The notes: a model not told the origin generated them from the sequence alone. A stretch of DNA of 64,000 bases from an uncultured Alistipes sp. (GCA_947623965.1 CANQIF010000010.1:1-64000); one strand, 5' to 3'. Shown: positions 36,927-49,779, counted from the stretch's first letter. Made by a program: numbers and translations.

Positions 36927-37445
36927 TTAACCGTTAAACACCTGCTTCATCGAGATGCCGCGCAGACGGGCCACCGTGGCGGCATCGCGCAGTTCGCAGA
37001 GGGCGCCGAGCGTGGCCTTCACCAGGTTGTGGGGGTTCGACGAGCCCTTGCTCTTGGCGAGCACGTTCTTGATACCGAGCGACTCGAGCACGGCACGCAT
37101 GGCACCGCCGGCGATGATACCCGTACCGGGAGCGGCCGGACGGATCATCACGAGCGACCCGCCGAAGCGGTACTCCTGCTTGTGGGGGATCGTACCGTTG
37201 ATGACGGGGATCTTCACGAGGTTCTTCTTGGCATCCTCCACGCCCTTGGCGATGGCAGCCTGCACCTCCGAAGCCTTGCCCAGACCGTAGCCGACGACGC
37301 CGTCCTCGTTGCCGACGACGACGATGGCCGAGAAACTGAATGTACGACCTCCCTTGGTTACCTTGGTAACACGCTGAATGCTTACGAGTCTGTCCTTAAG
37401 CTCGAGGTCGCTGGTGCGTACTTTCTTTATGTTGGTATTAGCCAT
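36927..37445 (-). CDS. rpsE: 30S ribosomal protein uS5
   Basis: 172 aa. Double-stranded RNA-binding N-terminal domain ([36 protein letters not shown]), then a left-handed beta-alpha-beta domain ([20 protein letters not shown]). Involved in decoding accuracy. Confidence 0.98.
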   Translation of the reverse strand: MANTNIKKVRTSDLELKDRLVSIQRVTKVTKGGRTFSFSAIVVVGNEDGVVGYGLGKASEVQAAIAKGVEDAKKNLVKIPVINGTIPHKQEYRFGGSLVMIRPAAPGTGIIAGGAMRAVLESLGIKNVLAKSKGSSNPHNLVKATLGALCELRDAATVARLRGISMKQVFNG

Positions 37446-37455
37446 GGTTGCTTGA

Positions 37456-37818
37456 TTAGAATTTAAGTCCGCCTTCGCGTGCTGCTTCGGCCAGCTGTTT
37501 AACTCTTCCGTGATAGAGGTAGCCGTTGCGGTCGAAAGCTACCGTCGTGATGCCCTTGGCGGCGGCGCGCTCGGCAGCCAGCTTGCCCACGAGGGCGGCC
37601 ACCTCCGACTTGTTCTTGCCTGCGGCAGCCTCGACGACCTCCTTCTCGAGCGACGAAGCCTGCGCCAGCGTCACGCCGGCCAGATCATCGACGAACTGCA
37701 CGTAGATCTGCTTATTGCTGCGGAATACCGTCATGCGGGGCTGTGCGGGCGTCCCGGAAACGATCTTGCGGATGCGCATCTTGATACGCGCTCTTCTTTC
37801 TATCTTGTTCAGTGACAT
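37456..37818 (-). CDS. rplR: 50S ribosomal protein uL18
   Basis: 120 aa; binds 5S rRNA with uL5. Conserved [18 protein letters not shown] and C-terminal [23 protein letters not shown]. Confidence 0.98.
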   Translation of the reverse strand: MSLNKIERRARIKMRIRKIVSGTPAQPRMTVFRSNKQIYVQFVDDLAGVTLAQASSLEKEVVEAAAGKNKSEVAALVGKLAAERAAAKGITTVAFDRNGYLYHGRVKQLAEAAREGGLKF

Positions 37819-37834
37819 AACTTCAGACTATTTA

Positions 37835-38422
37835 CTATTTGGCACCTGCCGACTTGCCGGCCTTGCGGCGCAGCTGTTCGCCGACGAACTTGATACCCTT
37901 GCCCTTGTACGGCTCCGGCTTGCGCAGCGAACGCAGCTTGGCGGCTACCTGGCCGATGAGCTGCTTGTCGATGCTCTTGAGGGTGACGATCGGGTTGCCC
38001 TTCTTTTCCGTCACGGCCGTAGCGGTGATCTCCTTGGGGAGCAAGAAGTGCGTATCGTGCGAATAGCCGAGGCTCATCTCGAGCACCTGGCCCTTCACCT
38101 CGGCCTTGAAGCCGACGCCCACGAGCTCCTGTTTGATTTCGTAGCCCTTCGTCACGCCGATGACCATGTTGTTGATCAGCGCACGGTAGAGGCCGTGCAT
38201 CGAACGATGGCGGGGCTGGTTCGTCGGACGCGACACCAGCACGGCGGGGATCTCCGCACCCGTGTGGGGGTCCGTATGCGTGCCGACCGTAACGGTGATG
38301 TCCGAGTCCACTTTCTGACTCAACGTACCAAGAGGCCCTTTCACGCTTACCGTATTGTCGGCAGCGACCTCGACGGTCACGCCGGCAGGCAGGTTTACAG
38401 GTAATTTACCGATTCTTGACAT
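37835..38422 (-). CDS. rplF: 50S ribosomal protein uL6
   Basis: 195 aa, somewhat longer than the E. coli protein because of a C-terminal extension (KFVGEQLRRKAGKSAGAK). Contains SRIGKLPVNLPAGV at the start and the conserved KPEPYKGKGIKF near the end. Separated from rpsH by a 120-bp gap that holds a repeat-like segment. Confidence 0.97.
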   Translation of the reverse strand: MSRIGKLPVNLPAGVTVEVAADNTVSVKGPLGTLSQKVDSDITVTVGTHTDPHTGAEIPAVLVSRPTNQPRHRSMHGLYRALINNMVIGVTKGYEIKQELVGVGFKAEVKGQVLEMSLGYSHDTHFLLPKEITATAVTEKKGNPIVTLKSIDKQLIGQVAAKLRSLRKPEPYKGKGIKFVGEQLRRKAGKSAGAK

Positions 38423-38461
38423 TGTGTTGTTGGTTTAGATTTCTTGTTTTTCATTCCTCCC

Positions 38462-38530
38462 CTTTCTTCGCCCGGGCCGTCCGAATCCGTCCGGCGCCGC
38501 ATCGGGTTTGTCGAAAAGGGGTGTTTCGCC
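38462..38530. repeat. Single repeat unit in the rplF-rpsH gap
   Basis: The segment with CCGAATCCGTCCGG and TTTGTCGAAAAGGGG matches the units of the degenerate array at 39241-40120 (compare CTTGTCGAAAAAGGG at 39923 and CTTGTCGAAAAAAGG at 39989). One copy therefore lies on the other side of rpsH. No gene is seen in this 120-bp gap. Confidence 0.6.
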
Positions 38531-38542
38531 GTTCGCTGCGGG

Positions 38543-38941
38543 TTAGCAGATGTAGCAGAGCACCTCGCCGCCCACGCGCTCCTGACGGGCCTTGGCGTCG
38601 GTCATGATGCCCTTCGAGGTCGAGAGAATGGCGATACCCAGACCGTTCTGCACGCGGGGCATCTCGTCGACCGAGGTGTAGCGGCGCAGACCGGGACGGC
38701 TCACGCGCTTGAGCTCTTTGATGGCGTTGCACTTCAGGGCGGCGTCCCACTTCAGAGCGATCTTGATCGTGGGGTGTCCCTTCTCGTCGGTGTCGAACTT
38801 GTAGGCCAGGATGTAGCCCTGCTCGTAGAGGATCTTCGTGATCTCACGCTTCATTTTGGAACCGGGAGCTTCAACCACTTTTCGGTTGGCTTTCACCGCG
38901 TTTCTAATTCTGGTCAGAAAGTCCGCAATAGGATCAGTCAT
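38543..38941 (-). CDS. rpsH: 30S ribosomal protein uS8
   Basis: 132 aa. MTDPIADFLTRIRNA opens the protein; the 16S-binding C-terminal part has STSKGIMTDAKARQERVGGEVLCYIC. Flanked on both sides by repeat-containing non-coding DNA, unlike other genes in the operon. Confidence 0.98.
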   Translation of the reverse strand: MTDPIADFLTRIRNAVKANRKVVEAPGSKMKREITKILYEQGYILAYKFDTDEKGHPTIKIALKWDAALKCNAIKELKRVSRPGLRRYTSVDEMPRVQNGLGIAILSTSKGIMTDAKARQERVGGEVLCYIC

Positions 38942-40283
38942 AACGAATAGAAAATTAAAATGTAAGTAATTTGTTAATTGTTAGTTTGTTGCTCTGCGCT
39001 TCAAGCGCATAAGCGCGCAAATTTACACATAATTTCGCAGAAATGCAAGCCAAAAGCTACATTTTCAGCGAATTTCCCGTCATCGGGACCGGATGCGGCA
39101 CGGCGGAGGCCTTTTGCCGCTCCTCCGGCGGGCTCCAAACGCCCGCTGCCGAAGGCCGGACCTTGCGCGCCACGGCCCGCCGGCGAACCACGCCGCGTCC
39201 CGAAAACGCAAGGTTTTCATCCAGCCTGGGAGAGCGCGGTTTGCCCGGAGATAATCCGCGACAATCGAAAGTGCGCCCCTTTTCGTCTGGCCGGACACGG
39301 CATCGGGTTGCCCGAAGGTAAGCCGCAACAGAAAAAGGTACGCCCCCTTACACGGCACCGGATTTGCCCGGACTATGCCGAGGCAAACAAGGGGGCATGC
39401 CCTCCTCGGCAGGCCGGTGCTCGGTCGGGGCTGTCCGGGTTAAGCCGCGACAGACAACGGCGCTCGTCCTTATTGTCAGGCCGGACAATTTGCTCAAGCT
39501 ATACCGGAACAAACAACGGCGCATCTCCTTTTCTCCAGCCCCCCGCCGCACCGGATTTTGCCCGCGTCTGCGCCGAAGCGGGAACCGCCCGGCGTAAACG
39601 AAGCATGTCGGCAAGCCCTTGTCCGCCAACATGTATCCGTGCAAAAGGCCGAAGCGGCGTTTCCGATTCCTCGCCCGCCCGGCGGAGGCCTGCGCCCCGC
39701 TCACCGGCCGGGGCAGTTCCCGGAAGTTGCCTCGGGCCCCTTTTCGTGCCCAAATGTCGAACCCCTCGTGCGGACCCCGCCGCCGGGAAGTTATCGCTCG
39801 CCTGAACGACACTTTCCCCGACCTTGCGATCCGCCTACGCGGGAACAACACCCGTATCGGCTCCAATTCGTTTCACGCACCTTTTCCCGCCGCAGCATAA
39901 CCAAACCCGGCTCTGCTTTCTGCTTGTCGAAAAAGGGCCTCCTCTTCCCGCCCCCGGGCAAACCCGAATAAATTCGGTCCGCACACGGCTTGTCGAAAAA
40001 AGGTCGTTCACGCCCCTTTCCCCGCTTCGGCCGAATCCGAACGAACTCGGCCCCGGATTGAAAAAGGCTGGATCGGCCGGCGCACCGGAACCGGCATCGG
40101 AGGGAGCCTGAACCCGCTCCGCCCCTGCCGCCGTGCACCTATTCCGATCTCGGGCTGTCACACCCTCCCGAAATATGGAACCCTCGCCGGAAACATCCCG
40201 CCCGGGAGGCGGGAAAGCTCCGGCCATCGAACGACCGCCGGCGGAGGCCTCCGTGAAAGGGGCCCCCGCCGGGGATCGGACGG
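38942..40283. other. 1.3-kb non-coding interruption of the spc operon
   Basis: In most bacteria rpsN and rpsH are adjacent. Here they are 1342 bp apart with no recognisable gene on either strand; open frames present have no protein features. Most of the stretch (39241-40120) is a degenerate tandem array. No terminator is evident, and the minus-strand transcript probably runs through it. Confidence 0.7.
39241..40120. repeat. Degenerate 56-68 bp tandem-repeat array
   Basis: Related units recur with the landmark TTGCCCGG near 39241, 39308, 39364, 39431, 39490 and 39558 (spacings 67, 56, 67, 59, 68). A second set has landmark TTGTCGAAAAAGG near 39923, 39989 and about 40056 (spacings 66, 67). Shared parts are TCGAAA, CGCCCCTTTTC and CGGCC(G)GA(A/C), so both sets look like one family. 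Units have diverged strongly; no two are identical. Confidence 0.65.
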
Positions 40284-40580
40284 TTACCAGCTGGCCTTCG
40301 TGACGCCGGGGATCAACCCCTTCGAAGCCATCTCGCGGAACTGGATACGGCTGATGCCGAACAGGCGGATGTAGCCCTTCGGACGCCCCGTGATCTTGCA
40401 GCGGTTGTGCTGACGAATCGGGTTCGCGTTGCGGGGCAGCTTCGAGAGTGCGATCCAGGCCTCCTCGTGGTCGATCTCGCCGGCCTTGAGGGCGGCGGCG
40501 ATCTCCTCGCGCTTATGAGCGTAGCGGTTTGCGAGCTTCACACGCTTTACCTCGCGTGCCTTCATGGACTCTTTTGCCAT
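40284..40580 (-). CDS. rpsN: 30S ribosomal protein uS14 (zinc-free form)
   Basis: 98 aa, the longer form lacking the CxxC pairs of zinc-binding S14. Conserved [29 protein letters not shown]-like [19 protein letters not shown] and C-terminal [11 protein letters not shown]. Separated from rpsH by the 1.3-kb repeat region. Confidence 0.97.
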   Translation of the reverse strand: MAKESMKAREVKRVKLANRYAHKREEIAAALKAGEIDHEEAWIALSKLPRNANPIRQHNRCKITGRPKGYIRLFGISRIQFREMASKGLIPGVTKASW

Positions 40581-40583
40581 AGC

Positions 40584-41144
40584 CTAATTCTTTTTAGCGT
40601 TTTTGAAAGGAAGGCCGAACTCCTTCAGAAGGGCGTATGCCTCCTCGTCGGTCTTGGCCGTCGTTACGAAGGTGATCTCCATGCCGAAGATCTTCGTGAT
40701 CTTGTCGATGTCGATCTCCGGGAAGATGATCTGCTCGGCGATGCCCAGCGTGTAGTTGCCCTGGCCGTCGAACTTCTCGTTGATGCCCTTGAAGTCGCGG
40801 ATGCGCGGCAGCGCCACGGCGACCAGACGCTCCAGGAACTCGTACATCTTGCGGTCGCGCAGCGTGACACGCACGCCGATCGGCATGCCCTTGCGCAGCT
40901 TGAAGTTCGAAATATCCTTGCGCGAACGCGTCTGGACGGCCTTCTGACCCGTGATGAGCGTCAGCTCCTCCTGGGCGACATCGATCAGCTTCTTGTCGGC
41001 GATGGCCTGACCCATACCCTGGTTGATGACGATCTTCACCAGCTTCGGGCACTGCATCACGCTCGTATAGCCGAACTGCTTCATAAGGGCAGGCAGAATC
41101 TGCTCCTTATACTGTGTCTTGAGTGTGGGAATGTAAGCTGCCAT
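40584..41144 (-). CDS. rplE: 50S ribosomal protein uL5
   Basis: 186 aa; 5S rRNA-binding protein. Contains [34 protein letters not shown] and [18 protein letters not shown]. Its start codon overlaps the rplX stop by one base, implying translational coupling. Confidence 0.98.
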   Translation of the reverse strand: MAAYIPTLKTQYKEQILPALMKQFGYTSVMQCPKLVKIVINQGMGQAIADKKLIDVAQEELTLITGQKAVQTRSRKDISNFKLRKGMPIGVRVTLRDRKMYEFLERLVAVALPRIRDFKGINEKFDGQGNYTLGIAEQIIFPEIDIDKITKIFGMEITFVTTAKTDEEAYALLKEFGLPFKNAKKN

Positions 41145-41467
41145 TATTTGATCTCCTCCCCTGACTTTTTAGCGTAACGTACTAATTTACCTTCGGCATT
41201 CGCCTTGCGGCCCACCTTCGTCGGCTTGCCGCTCTTCGGGTCGAGCACCATGAGGTTCGACACGTGGATCGGAGCCTCCTTCTCGATGATGCCGCCCTGG
41301 GGATTCTTCGCGTTGGGCTTCGTGGCCTTCTTGCAGATGTTCACGCCCTCGACGATCGCACGCTGCTTCGACACCTCGACCTTCAGGACCTTACCCTGCT
41401 TGCCTTTGTTGTCGCCGGCCATCACCTGAACCGTATCCCCCTTCTTAATATGCAATTTAACTGACAT
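41144..41467 (-). CDS. rplX: 50S ribosomal protein uL24
   Basis: 107 aa. KOW motif at about 8-30 ([20 protein letters not shown]), then [20 protein letters not shown]. Assembly initiator of the large subunit near the peptide exit. Stop overlaps the rplE start. Confidence 0.98.
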   Translation of the reverse strand: MSVKLHIKKGDTVQVMAGDNKGKQGKVLKVEVSKQRAIVEGVNICKKATKPNAKNPQGGIIEKEAPIHVSNLMVLDPKSGKPTKVGRKANAEGKLVRYAKKSGEEIK

Positions 41468-41487
41468 ATCCGGACTGTTTTTTGTGA

Positions 41488-41853
41488 TTAGAGAACCTCG
41501 GGTGCGAGGGAGATGATCTTCATGTACTGATCGCGCAGCTCGCGGGCCACGGGACCGAAGATACGGGTACCGCGCATCTCACCCTGATTGTTGAGCAGCA
41601 CAACGGCGTTGTCGTCGAAACGGATGTACGAACCGTTGGCGCGTCGGATTTCCTTGGTCGTGCGGACTACCACCGCCTTCGACACGGCGCCCTTCTTGAC
41701 GTCGCCCGACGGCGTCGCACTCTTCACTGCTACGACGATCTTATCGCCGATCGAGGCGTAGCGACGTTTCGTGCCGCCGAGAACGCGGATGCAAAGGACC
41801 TCCTTGGCCCCGCTGTTGTCGGCCACTACGAGTCTTGATTCCTGCTGTATCAT
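41488..41853 (-). CDS. rplN: 50S ribosomal protein uL14
   Basis: 121 aa. [20 protein letters not shown], the [14 protein letters not shown] block and C-terminal [20 protein letters not shown] are canonical. Confidence 0.98.
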   Translation of the reverse strand: MIQQESRLVVADNSGAKEVLCIRVLGGTKRRYASIGDKIVVAVKSATPSGDVKKGAVSKAVVVRTTKEIRRANGSYIRFDDNAVVLLNNQGEMRGTRIFGPVARELRDQYMKIISLAPEVL

Positions 41854-41855
41854 AA

Positions 41856-42110
41856 CTACTTGGCTCTTTCAATGATTTGTACTAATCTCCAACGCTTCGT
41901 CTTGCTCAGCGGGCGGGTCTCCATGATACGCACCGTGTCGCCCTCCTTGCAGCTCTCGTCCAGGCACTCGGCGACGAACTTCGTCGTCTTGTTCACGAAC
42001 TTGCCGTAAATCGGATGCTTCACCTTACGGGCAACCGCAACCACAATGGTCTTCTCCATCTTGTTGCTGACAACCACGCCGATTCGCTCTTTTCTCAGAT
42101 TTCTTTCCAT
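41856..42110 (-). CDS. rpsQ: 30S ribosomal protein uS17
   Basis: 84 aa OB-fold protein: [52 protein letters not shown]. Two bases separate it from rplN. Confidence 0.98.
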   Translation of the reverse strand: MERNLRKERIGVVVSNKMEKTIVVAVARKVKHPIYGKFVNKTTKFVAECLDESCKEGDTVRIMETRPLSKTKRWRLVQIIERAK

Positions 42111-42122
42111 AGTTGTTCCTCC

Positions 42123-42314
42123 TTATTTAGCGTTCTTTTGACGCAGAACGGTCAGCATGCGAGCTATGTCTCTGCGGCTCTTCTTGATGATCGACGGATT
42201 CTCGACGGGCGACACGGCGTGCTGCACCTTCAGCTTCGCGAGCTGAGCCTTCTCGGCCTCGATGCGTTCAACGAGATCCTTGGTCGAAAGTTCCTTGATT
42301 TCTGCACTTTTCAT
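42123..42314 (-). CDS. rpmC: 50S ribosomal protein uL29
   Basis: 63 aa of two helices (KSAEIKELSTKDLVERIEAE and SIIKKSRRDIARMLTVLRQK); peptide-exit-tunnel rim protein. Confidence 0.97.
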   Translation of the reverse strand: MKSAEIKELSTKDLVERIEAEKAQLAKLKVQHAVSPVENPSIIKKSRRDIARMLTVLRQKNAK

Positions 42315-42328
42315 CTTGTGTCTCCTTA

Positions 42329-42757
42329 TTAAAGTGTGGTTTCGACGTAATCACGCCGTACAATGAATTTCACCGGAATCGGCAGCTTCTGCGCTCCCAG
42401 GCGCAGCGCCTCCTGCGCCACGGCCAGGGGCACCCCTTCGGCCTCGAAGAGGATGCGGCCCGGCGTTACGGGGGCTACGAAGCCCTCCGGATTACCCTTA
42501 CCTTTACCCATGCGGACCTCGGCGGGCTTCTTCGTGATCGGTTTGTCGGGGAAGATGCGGATCCAGAGCTGCCCCTCGCGCTTCATGTAACGCGTGATGG
42601 CCTGACGGGCGGCCTCGATCTGACGGCCCGTGATCCAGGTCGAGTCGAGGGCCTTGATGGCGAACGATCCGTATGCAAGTTGGTTACCTCTTTGAGCAAG
42701 TCCCTTCATACGGCCTTTCTGCATTCTTCTAAATTTGGTCTTTTTCGGCTGTAACAT
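42329..42757 (-). CDS. rplP: 50S ribosomal protein uL16
   Basis: 142 aa. Conserved [19 protein letters not shown], the arginine loop with [14 protein letters not shown] and [20 protein letters not shown]. Contacts A- and P-site tRNA. Confidence 0.98.
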   Translation of the reverse strand: MLQPKKTKFRRMQKGRMKGLAQRGNQLAYGSFAIKALDSTWITGRQIEAARQAITRYMKREGQLWIRIFPDKPITKKPAEVRMGKGKGNPEGFVAPVTPGRILFEAEGVPLAVAQEALRLGAQKLPIPVKFIVRRDYVETTL

Positions 42758-42783
42758 CTTAGTTTTGCTTTAAAAGGTCCTAC

Positions 42784-43545
42784 TTACTTGTTGTTGTTGC
42801 GACGGCGGCCGCCACGGCGGTCACCGCGGTCGCCGCGTCCGCGACGCTCGCCGCGCTCCGAGCGCTCGCCGCCCTGCGGAGCCTGGGCCGAAGCGCCCTG
42901 CAGCTCGAAGAGGTCGCGCTTGCCGTAGACCGTACCCTGGCAGATCCACACCTTCACGCCGAGGATGCCGACCTTCGTCAGCGCCTCCGTCAGGCAGTAG
43001 TCCACGTCGGCACGGAAGGTGTGCAGCGGAATGCGCCCCTCCTTGATCGTCTCCTTGCGGGCCATCTCGGCGCCGCCCACGCGGCCCGAAACCTGCACCT
43101 TGATGCCCTCGGCGCCCATGCGCATCGTCGAAGCGACGGCCGTCTTCACGGCGCGGCGGAACGACACGCGGCCCTCGAGCTGGCGGGCGATGTTCTGACC
43201 CACGATCACGGCATCCACCTCGGGACGCTTCACCTCGAAGATGTTGATCTGGATCTCCTTGCCGGTGAGCTTCTTGAGCTCCTCCTTCAGCTTGTCGACC
43301 TCCTGGCCGCCCTTGCCGATGATGATGCCCGGACGGGCCGTCGAGATCGTCACCGTAACGAGCTTCAGCGTGCGCTCGATGATGATCTTCGAGATCGACG
43401 CCTTCTGCAGACGGGCGTTCAGGTACTTGCGAATCTTTTCGTCCTCGACGATCTTGTCGCCGAAGTTCTTGCCGCCGAACCAGTTGGAATCCCAACCCTT
43501 GATGATGCCCAGACGATTTGCTATCGGATTTACTTTCTGTCCCAT
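42784..43545 (-). CDS. rpsC: 30S ribosomal protein uS3
   Basis: 253 aa. N-terminal KH domain ([20 protein letters not shown]), then the C-terminal domain ([18 protein letters not shown]). A Gly/Arg/Asp-rich basic tail of about 35 residues extends past the E. coli length. Lines the mRNA entry tunnel. Confidence 0.98.
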   Translation of the reverse strand: MGQKVNPIANRLGIIKGWDSNWFGGKNFGDKIVEDEKIRKYLNARLQKASISKIIIERTLKLVTVTISTARPGIIIGKGGQEVDKLKEELKKLTGKEIQINIFEVKRPEVDAVIVGQNIARQLEGRVSFRRAVKTAVASTMRMGAEGIKVQVSGRVGGAEMARKETIKEGRIPLHTFRADVDYCLTEALTKVGILGVKVWICQGTVYGKRDLFELQGASAQAPQGGERSERGERRGRGDRGDRRGGRRRNNNK

Positions 43546-43549
43546 CTGC

Positions 43550-43960
43550 TTACTTGTTTTCTACGGTTACCATTTTGTCTACGACGATCGTCACATGGTT
43601 CGAACGCTTGCGGATGCGGTGTGCACGTCCCTGCGGCGCCGGCTGAATGCGCTTCAGCATGCGGCCGCCGTCCACGAACACCTCTTTCACGCAGAGCTTC
43701 GCATCCTCCAGACGCTCGCCCTCGTTCTTGGCCTCCCAGTTGGCGATGGCCGACTTGAGGAGCTTCTCCATGCGGATCGACGCCTCCTTCTTCGAATAGC
43801 GGAGGATGCCCAGGGCCTTGTTGATCTCCACGCCGCGGATGATGTCTGCGACCAGACGCATCTTGCGGGGCGAAGTCGGGCAGTCGCGCAGCACGGCGAT
43901 CGCCTTCTGCTTCTTCTCAGCCGAGCGCTTCTCGGCTGCTATTGCTTTTCTTGCACCCAT
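43550..43960 (-). CDS. rplV: 50S ribosomal protein uL22
   Basis: 136 aa with a basic N-terminal extension of about 20 residues. The core has [20 protein letters not shown] and the tunnel-lining hairpin [20 protein letters not shown]. Confidence 0.98.
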   Translation of the reverse strand: MGARKAIAAEKRSAEKKQKAIAVLRDCPTSPRKMRLVADIIRGVEINKALGILRYSKKEASIRMEKLLKSAIANWEAKNEGERLEDAKLCVKEVFVDGGRMLKRIQPAPQGRAHRIRKRSNHVTIVVDKMVTVENK

Positions 43961-43967
43961 ATCCTAC

Positions 43968-44237
43968 TTATTTTTTCTTGTTACCGGCATGCCCGCGGAA
44001 GGTACGCGTGGGAGCGAACTCGCCGAGCTTATGACCAACCATGTTCTCGGTTACGTAAACCGGGATGAATTTGTTTCCGTTGTGGACAGCGACCGTCTGA
44101 CCTACGAAGTCAGGCGAGATCATGCTTGCCCGCGACCATGTTTTGATGACCGCCTTCTTGTTGCCCTCGGCCTGTGCGACAACCTTCGCCTCGAGTTTCG
44201 GGTCGATATACGGTCCCTTTTTTAATGAACGGCTCAT
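43968..44237 (-). CDS. rpsS: 30S ribosomal protein uS19
   Basis: 89 aa. [15 protein letters not shown] start, then [20 protein letters not shown] and [18 protein letters not shown] are canonical. Head protein near the A site. Confidence 0.98.
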   Translation of the reverse strand: MSRSLKKGPYIDPKLEAKVVAQAEGNKKAVIKTWSRASMISPDFVGQTVAVHNGNKFIPVYVTENMVGHKLGEFAPTRTFRGHAGNKKK

Positions 44238-44255
44238 TATGTACTCTTGATTTAA

Positions 44256-45080
44256 TTATTTTTTCTTCTTGGAAATAATGAACTTCGTGGTCGTCTTCTT
44301 CGGATTGCGCGTCTTGTAACCCTTAGCCAACAGACCCTTGCGCGAACGCGGGTGACCACCGGAAGCACGGCCTTCGCCACCGCCCATCGGGTGATCCACC
44401 GGGTTCATGACGACACCGCGGTTGTGCGGACGGCGGCCCAGCCAGCGGCTGCGGCCCGCCTTGCCCGACGATTCGAGGTTGTGGTCGACGTTCGACACGA
44501 CGCCCACCGTGGCGCGGCAGGCAACGAGTACCATACGAGTCTCGCCCGAAGGCAGCTTGATGACGGCGAACTTGCCCTCACGAGCCAGCAGCTGGGCGTA
44601 GGAACCGGCCGAACGCGCCATGGCGGCACCCTGACCGGGGTAGAGTTCGATGTTGTGGACCACCGTACCCAGCGGAATCTCGCTCAGCGGGAGCGTGTTG
44701 CCCACTTCGGGTGCGGCACCTGCGCCGCTCATGACGGTCTGGCCCACCTTCAGGCCGTTCGGTGCGATGATGTAGCTCTTCTCACCGTCGGCATAAACCA
44801 GGAGTGCGATGCGCGCCGTACGGTTCGGGTCGTACTCGATCGTCTTCACGGTCGCAGCGATCCCGTCCTTCTGACGTTTGAAATCGACGTTGCGGTACAT
44901 CTGCTTGTGGCCGCCGCCGATGTAGCGCACGGTCATCTTGCCGTCGTTGTTCCGGCCGCCCGAACTCTTCTTGACGCTTACGAGCGACTTTTCCGGCGTC
45001 GATTTCGTGATCTCGTCGTACGCGCTGATAATCTTATGTCTCGTACCTGCGGTAACAGGCTTAAATTTCTTTACTGCCAT
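44256..45080 (-). CDS. rplB: 50S ribosomal protein uL2
   Basis: 274 aa. Contains [20 protein letters not shown], the central SH3-like fold and the conserved [19 protein letters not shown] with the histidine near the peptidyl-transferase centre. Confidence 0.98.
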   Translation of the reverse strand: MAVKKFKPVTAGTRHKIISAYDEITKSTPEKSLVSVKKSSGGRNNDGKMTVRYIGGGHKQMYRNVDFKRQKDGIAATVKTIEYDPNRTARIALLVYADGEKSYIIAPNGLKVGQTVMSGAGAAPEVGNTLPLSEIPLGTVVHNIELYPGQGAAMARSAGSYAQLLAREGKFAVIKLPSGETRMVLVACRATVGVVSNVDHNLESSGKAGRSRWLGRRPHNRGVVMNPVDHPMGGGEGRASGGHPRSRKGLLAKGYKTRNPKKTTTKFIISKKKK

Positions 45081-45085
45081 CTTCG

Positions 45086-45376
45086 TTAGATATTACTGTA
45101 AAAATCAATCTTATCTCCCTCCTTCAAGGTGACGATCGCCTTCTTGAAGTTGTTGGCACGGCCCTCCAGCAGACCCGCTTTCGTGTAGCGGCTCTTCAGC
45201 TTGCCCATGCAGTTGACGGTGTTCACGTTCGTTACGACGACGTTGTACATCTGCTCTACGGCCTGACGAATCTGCAGCTTGTTAGCCCGCACATCAACGA
45301 TAAAACCGTAGCGATTCAACTTTTCGCCCTGAATCGTCATTTTCTCGGTTAAAACCGGCTTAATAATAATCTCCAT
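45086..45376 (-). CDS. rplW: 50S ribosomal protein uL23
   Basis: 96 aa. [20 protein letters not shown] and [17 protein letters not shown] are typical; docking site for trigger factor and SRP at the exit tunnel. Confidence 0.97.
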   Translation of the reverse strand: MEIIIKPVLTEKMTIQGEKLNRYGFIVDVRANKLQIRQAVEQMYNVVVTNVNTVNCMGKLKSRYTKAGLLEGRANNFKKAIVTLKEGDKIDFYSNI

Positions 45377-45391
45377 GGTTGTTTTGCGTTT

Positions 45392-46018
45392 TTATGCTAA
45401 CAAAGTGTTCAAAACCTGCTCGGCTCCCTCCACGAGGACGATGGCCGAGGCGTTCATCACGTCGTAGGTGCAGACGTTCTGCGCCAGCACGGGCATGATG
45501 TTGGGGATGTTGCGGCACGAGAGCTGCAGGTTGGCGTTGCCCTCGGGCAGCACGAGCAGCACCTTCTTGTCGGCTACGTTGAGCGCTGCGGCGAGTGCGG
45601 CGACCGTCTTGGTCTTCGGGGCCTCCATCGCAACGGGCTCGAGCACCGTGATGGCGCCGGCCTGCGCCTTGTAGGTCAGCGCGCTGCGGCGGGCCAGCTG
45701 CTTGAGCTTCTTGTTGAGCTTGAAGCCGTAGTCGCGGGGCACGGGACCGAATACGCGGCCGCCGCCCGGGAAGAGGGGCGAGAGGATCGAGCCGCAGCGG
45801 GCGCCGCCGGTGACCTTCTGGCGCTTGAGCTTGCGGGTCGAGCCCGTCACCTCGTTGCGCTGCTTGGCCTTGTGCGTACCCTGACGCTGATCGGCCAGGT
45901 ACTGCTTGACGTCGAGATAGATCGCGTGGTCATTAGCCTCCACGCCGAAGACGGCCTCCGAAAGAACGACCTTGCGGCCCGTCTCCTTACCCTGTGTGTT
46001 CAATACAGCTAATTCCAT
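45392..46018 (-). CDS. rplD: 50S ribosomal protein uL4
   Basis: 208 aa from [10 protein letters not shown] at 46018; an ATG four codons earlier overlaps the rplC end and is less likely. The extended loop [20 protein letters not shown] reaches into the exit tunnel; [20 protein letters not shown] is conserved. In E. coli L4 also represses its operon; nothing here shows whether that holds. Confidence 0.97.
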   Translation of the reverse strand: MELAVLNTQGKETGRKVVLSEAVFGVEANDHAIYLDVKQYLADQRQGTHKAKQRNEVTGSTRKLKRQKVTGGARCGSILSPLFPGGGRVFGPVPRDYGFKLNKKLKQLARRSALTYKAQAGAITVLEPVAMEAPKTKTVAALAAALNVADKKVLLVLPEGNANLQLSCRNIPNIMPVLAQNVCTYDVMNASAIVLVEGAEQVLNTLLA

Positions 46019-46019
46019 A

Positions 46020-46634
46020 CTACTTCTCAATGGTTAAATATGCACCCTTTGCACCCGGAATCGAGCCTTTCACAAGGATCAGATTGCTCTCGGGAATCAC
46101 TTTCAGAACCTTCAGGTTCAGTACTTTCACCTGCTCGCCGCCCATCTGGCCGGGGAGGCGCTTGCCGGGGAATACGCGCGAGGGGTACGACGATGCGCCC
46201 AGCGAACCCGGCTTGCGCTGACGGTTGTGCTGGCCGTGGGTCTGGCCGCCGACACCGCCGAAGCCGTGGCGCTTCACGACGCCCTGGTAGCCCTTGCCTT
46301 TCGAGATCCCGGTGACATCGACCCAGTCCTCTTCGCTGAAGAGGTCAACGGTCAGCGTATCGCCGAGATTCACCTCAGGCATGCTCTTGAACTCCGCGAG
46401 CTTGCGCTTCGGCGTCGTTCCGGCCTTCTTGAAGTGACCTAACAAACTGCTGGCGGTGTGCTTTTCACTCTTCTCGTCATAGGCAATCTGGACCGCGTCG
46501 TAAGCGTCTTTCTCCACGGTCTTGATTTGCGTAACAACGCACGGGCCAGCCTCAATGACAGTGCATGGAATATTCTTTCCCTCGGCACTGTAAACGGAAG
46601 TCATTCCGATTTTCTTTCCAATAAGTCCTGACAT
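46020..46634 (-). CDS. rplC: 50S ribosomal protein uL3
   Basis: 204 aa from [20 protein letters not shown] at 46634; upstream in-frame sequence is not L3-like. Conserved [20 protein letters not shown] and [20 protein letters not shown]. One base separates it from rplD. Preceded by a 181-bp gap with a strong hairpin. Confidence 0.98.
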   Translation of the reverse strand: MSGLIGKKIGMTSVYSAEGKNIPCTVIEAGPCVVTQIKTVEKDAYDAVQIAYDEKSEKHTASSLLGHFKKAGTTPKRKLAEFKSMPEVNLGDTLTVDLFSEEDWVDVTGISKGKGYQGVVKRHGFGGVGGQTHGQHNRQRKPGSLGASSYPSRVFPGKRLPGQMGGEQVKVLNLKVLKVIPESNLILVKGSIPGAKGAYLTIEK

Positions 46635-46767
46635 TTGTTGTCTTGTTGGTTTGTTATAAATAAGTGAAGTCTTTTCTTCAACTGTTCCGGGCCGTTCAGG
46701 CACGCCTTACAGCAGCTCCGGCCCCCGGCCGGCCTGCCGCAGGCGGCGCCTGCACCCGGGGCGAGGT

Positions 46768-46803
46768 GCCGCGGGAGGCACTCAGCGGAGCCCCTCCCGC
46801 GGC
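46768..46803 (-). promoter_or_regulatory. Stable hairpin in the rpsJ-rplC gap
   Basis: GCCGCGGGAGG (46768-46778) and CCTCCCGCGGC (46793-46803) form a perfect 11-bp stem, 13 bp after the rpsJ stop, with further GC-rich pairing next to it (CCTGCCGCAGG, about 46731-46741). There is no T-tract, so it is not an ordinary terminator. It could be an RNA-stability or regulatory element, or only a local repeat. Confidence 0.5.
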
Positions 46804-46815
46804 CTCGGCGGGGTA

Positions 46816-47121
46816 TTACAGCTTGATCTGAACATCGACACCCGACGGGAGCTCGAGCTTCATCAGCGCGTCGATCGTCTTGGGCGTCGACGAGTAGATG
46901 TCGAGGATCCGCTTGAAGGTGCAGAGCTGGAACTGCTCGCGGGCCTTCTTGTTGACGAAGGTCGAGCGGTTCACCGTAAAGATCTGCTTGTGGGTCGGCA
47001 GAGGCACCGGGCCGCTGACTACTGCGCCCGTGCTCTTCACGGTCTTAACGATCTTCTCGGCCGACTTGTCGACGAGATTGTGATCGAACGACATTAACTT
47101 GATTCTGATTTTCTGATCCAT
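46816..47121 (-). CDS. rpsJ: 30S ribosomal protein uS10
   Basis: 101 aa. [39 protein letters not shown] and [19 protein letters not shown] are canonical. Also the NusE subunit in antitermination complexes. Confidence 0.98.
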   Translation of the reverse strand: MDQKIRIKLMSFDHNLVDKSAEKIVKTVKSTGAVVSGPVPLPTHKQIFTVNRSTFVNKKAREQFQLCTFKRILDIYSSTPKTIDALMKLELPSGVDVQIKL

Positions 47122-47130
47122 ATCGTTTGC

Positions 47131-49245
<2,115 letters not shown>

Positions 49246-49260
49246 TTCGGGTATTCTGTT

Positions 49261-49737
49261 TTAGAAACGGAAGTGTGCGAATGCCTTGTTGGCCTCGGCC
49301 ATGCGGTGCATCTCCTCCTTGCGCTTGAAGGCGGCACCCTGCTGGTTGTAGGCATCCACGATCTCAGCAGCGAGTTTGTCAGCCATCGTTTTGCCGGCGC
49401 GCTTGCGGGAGAACAGAACAAGGTTTTTCATGGAAATAGAAATCTTGCGCTCCGGACGGACCTCCATGGGGACCTGGAAGGTGGCGCCACCGATACGCTT
49501 CGATTTCACTTCGACTTGAGGCGTGATGTTCTCGAGGGCCTGTTTCCAGATTTCCAGCGGAGATTTATCAGCGTCTTTCATCTTCTTGCCCACCAGCTCC
49601 AGTGCATCGTAGAAGATGGTGTAGGCAATACTCTTCTTACCATCCAGCATAAGGTTGTTCACGAAACGGGTCACGGCCACGTCTCCGAACTTCGGATCCG
49701 GAAGTAGAATTCGCTTTCTTGGCTTAGCTTTTCTCAT
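49261..49737 (-). CDS. rpsG: 30S ribosomal protein uS7
   Basis: 158 aa. [35 protein letters not shown] and the KSRRIGGATYQVP-like [16 protein letters not shown] are conserved. Head-assembly initiator. Confidence 0.98.
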   Translation of the reverse strand: MRKAKPRKRILLPDPKFGDVAVTRFVNNLMLDGKKSIAYTIFYDALELVGKKMKDADKSPLEIWKQALENITPQVEVKSKRIGGATFQVPMEVRPERKISISMKNLVLFSRKRAGKTMADKLAAEIVDAYNQQGAAFKRKEEMHRMAEANKAFAHFRF

Positions 49738-49779
49738 TGCTATGTTTTCTTAAGGTAGTTGCTCTTGGTTTTGATCGGA

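Noticed and set aside
38978..39866. Open frames on both strands in the rpsH-rpsN gap as possible genes
   Set aside because: They follow the degenerate repeat units, lack known motifs and have no plausible start context.
39241..40120. CRISPR array
   Set aside because: Units are degenerate throughout, with no constant repeat alternating with unique spacers, and no cas genes are near.
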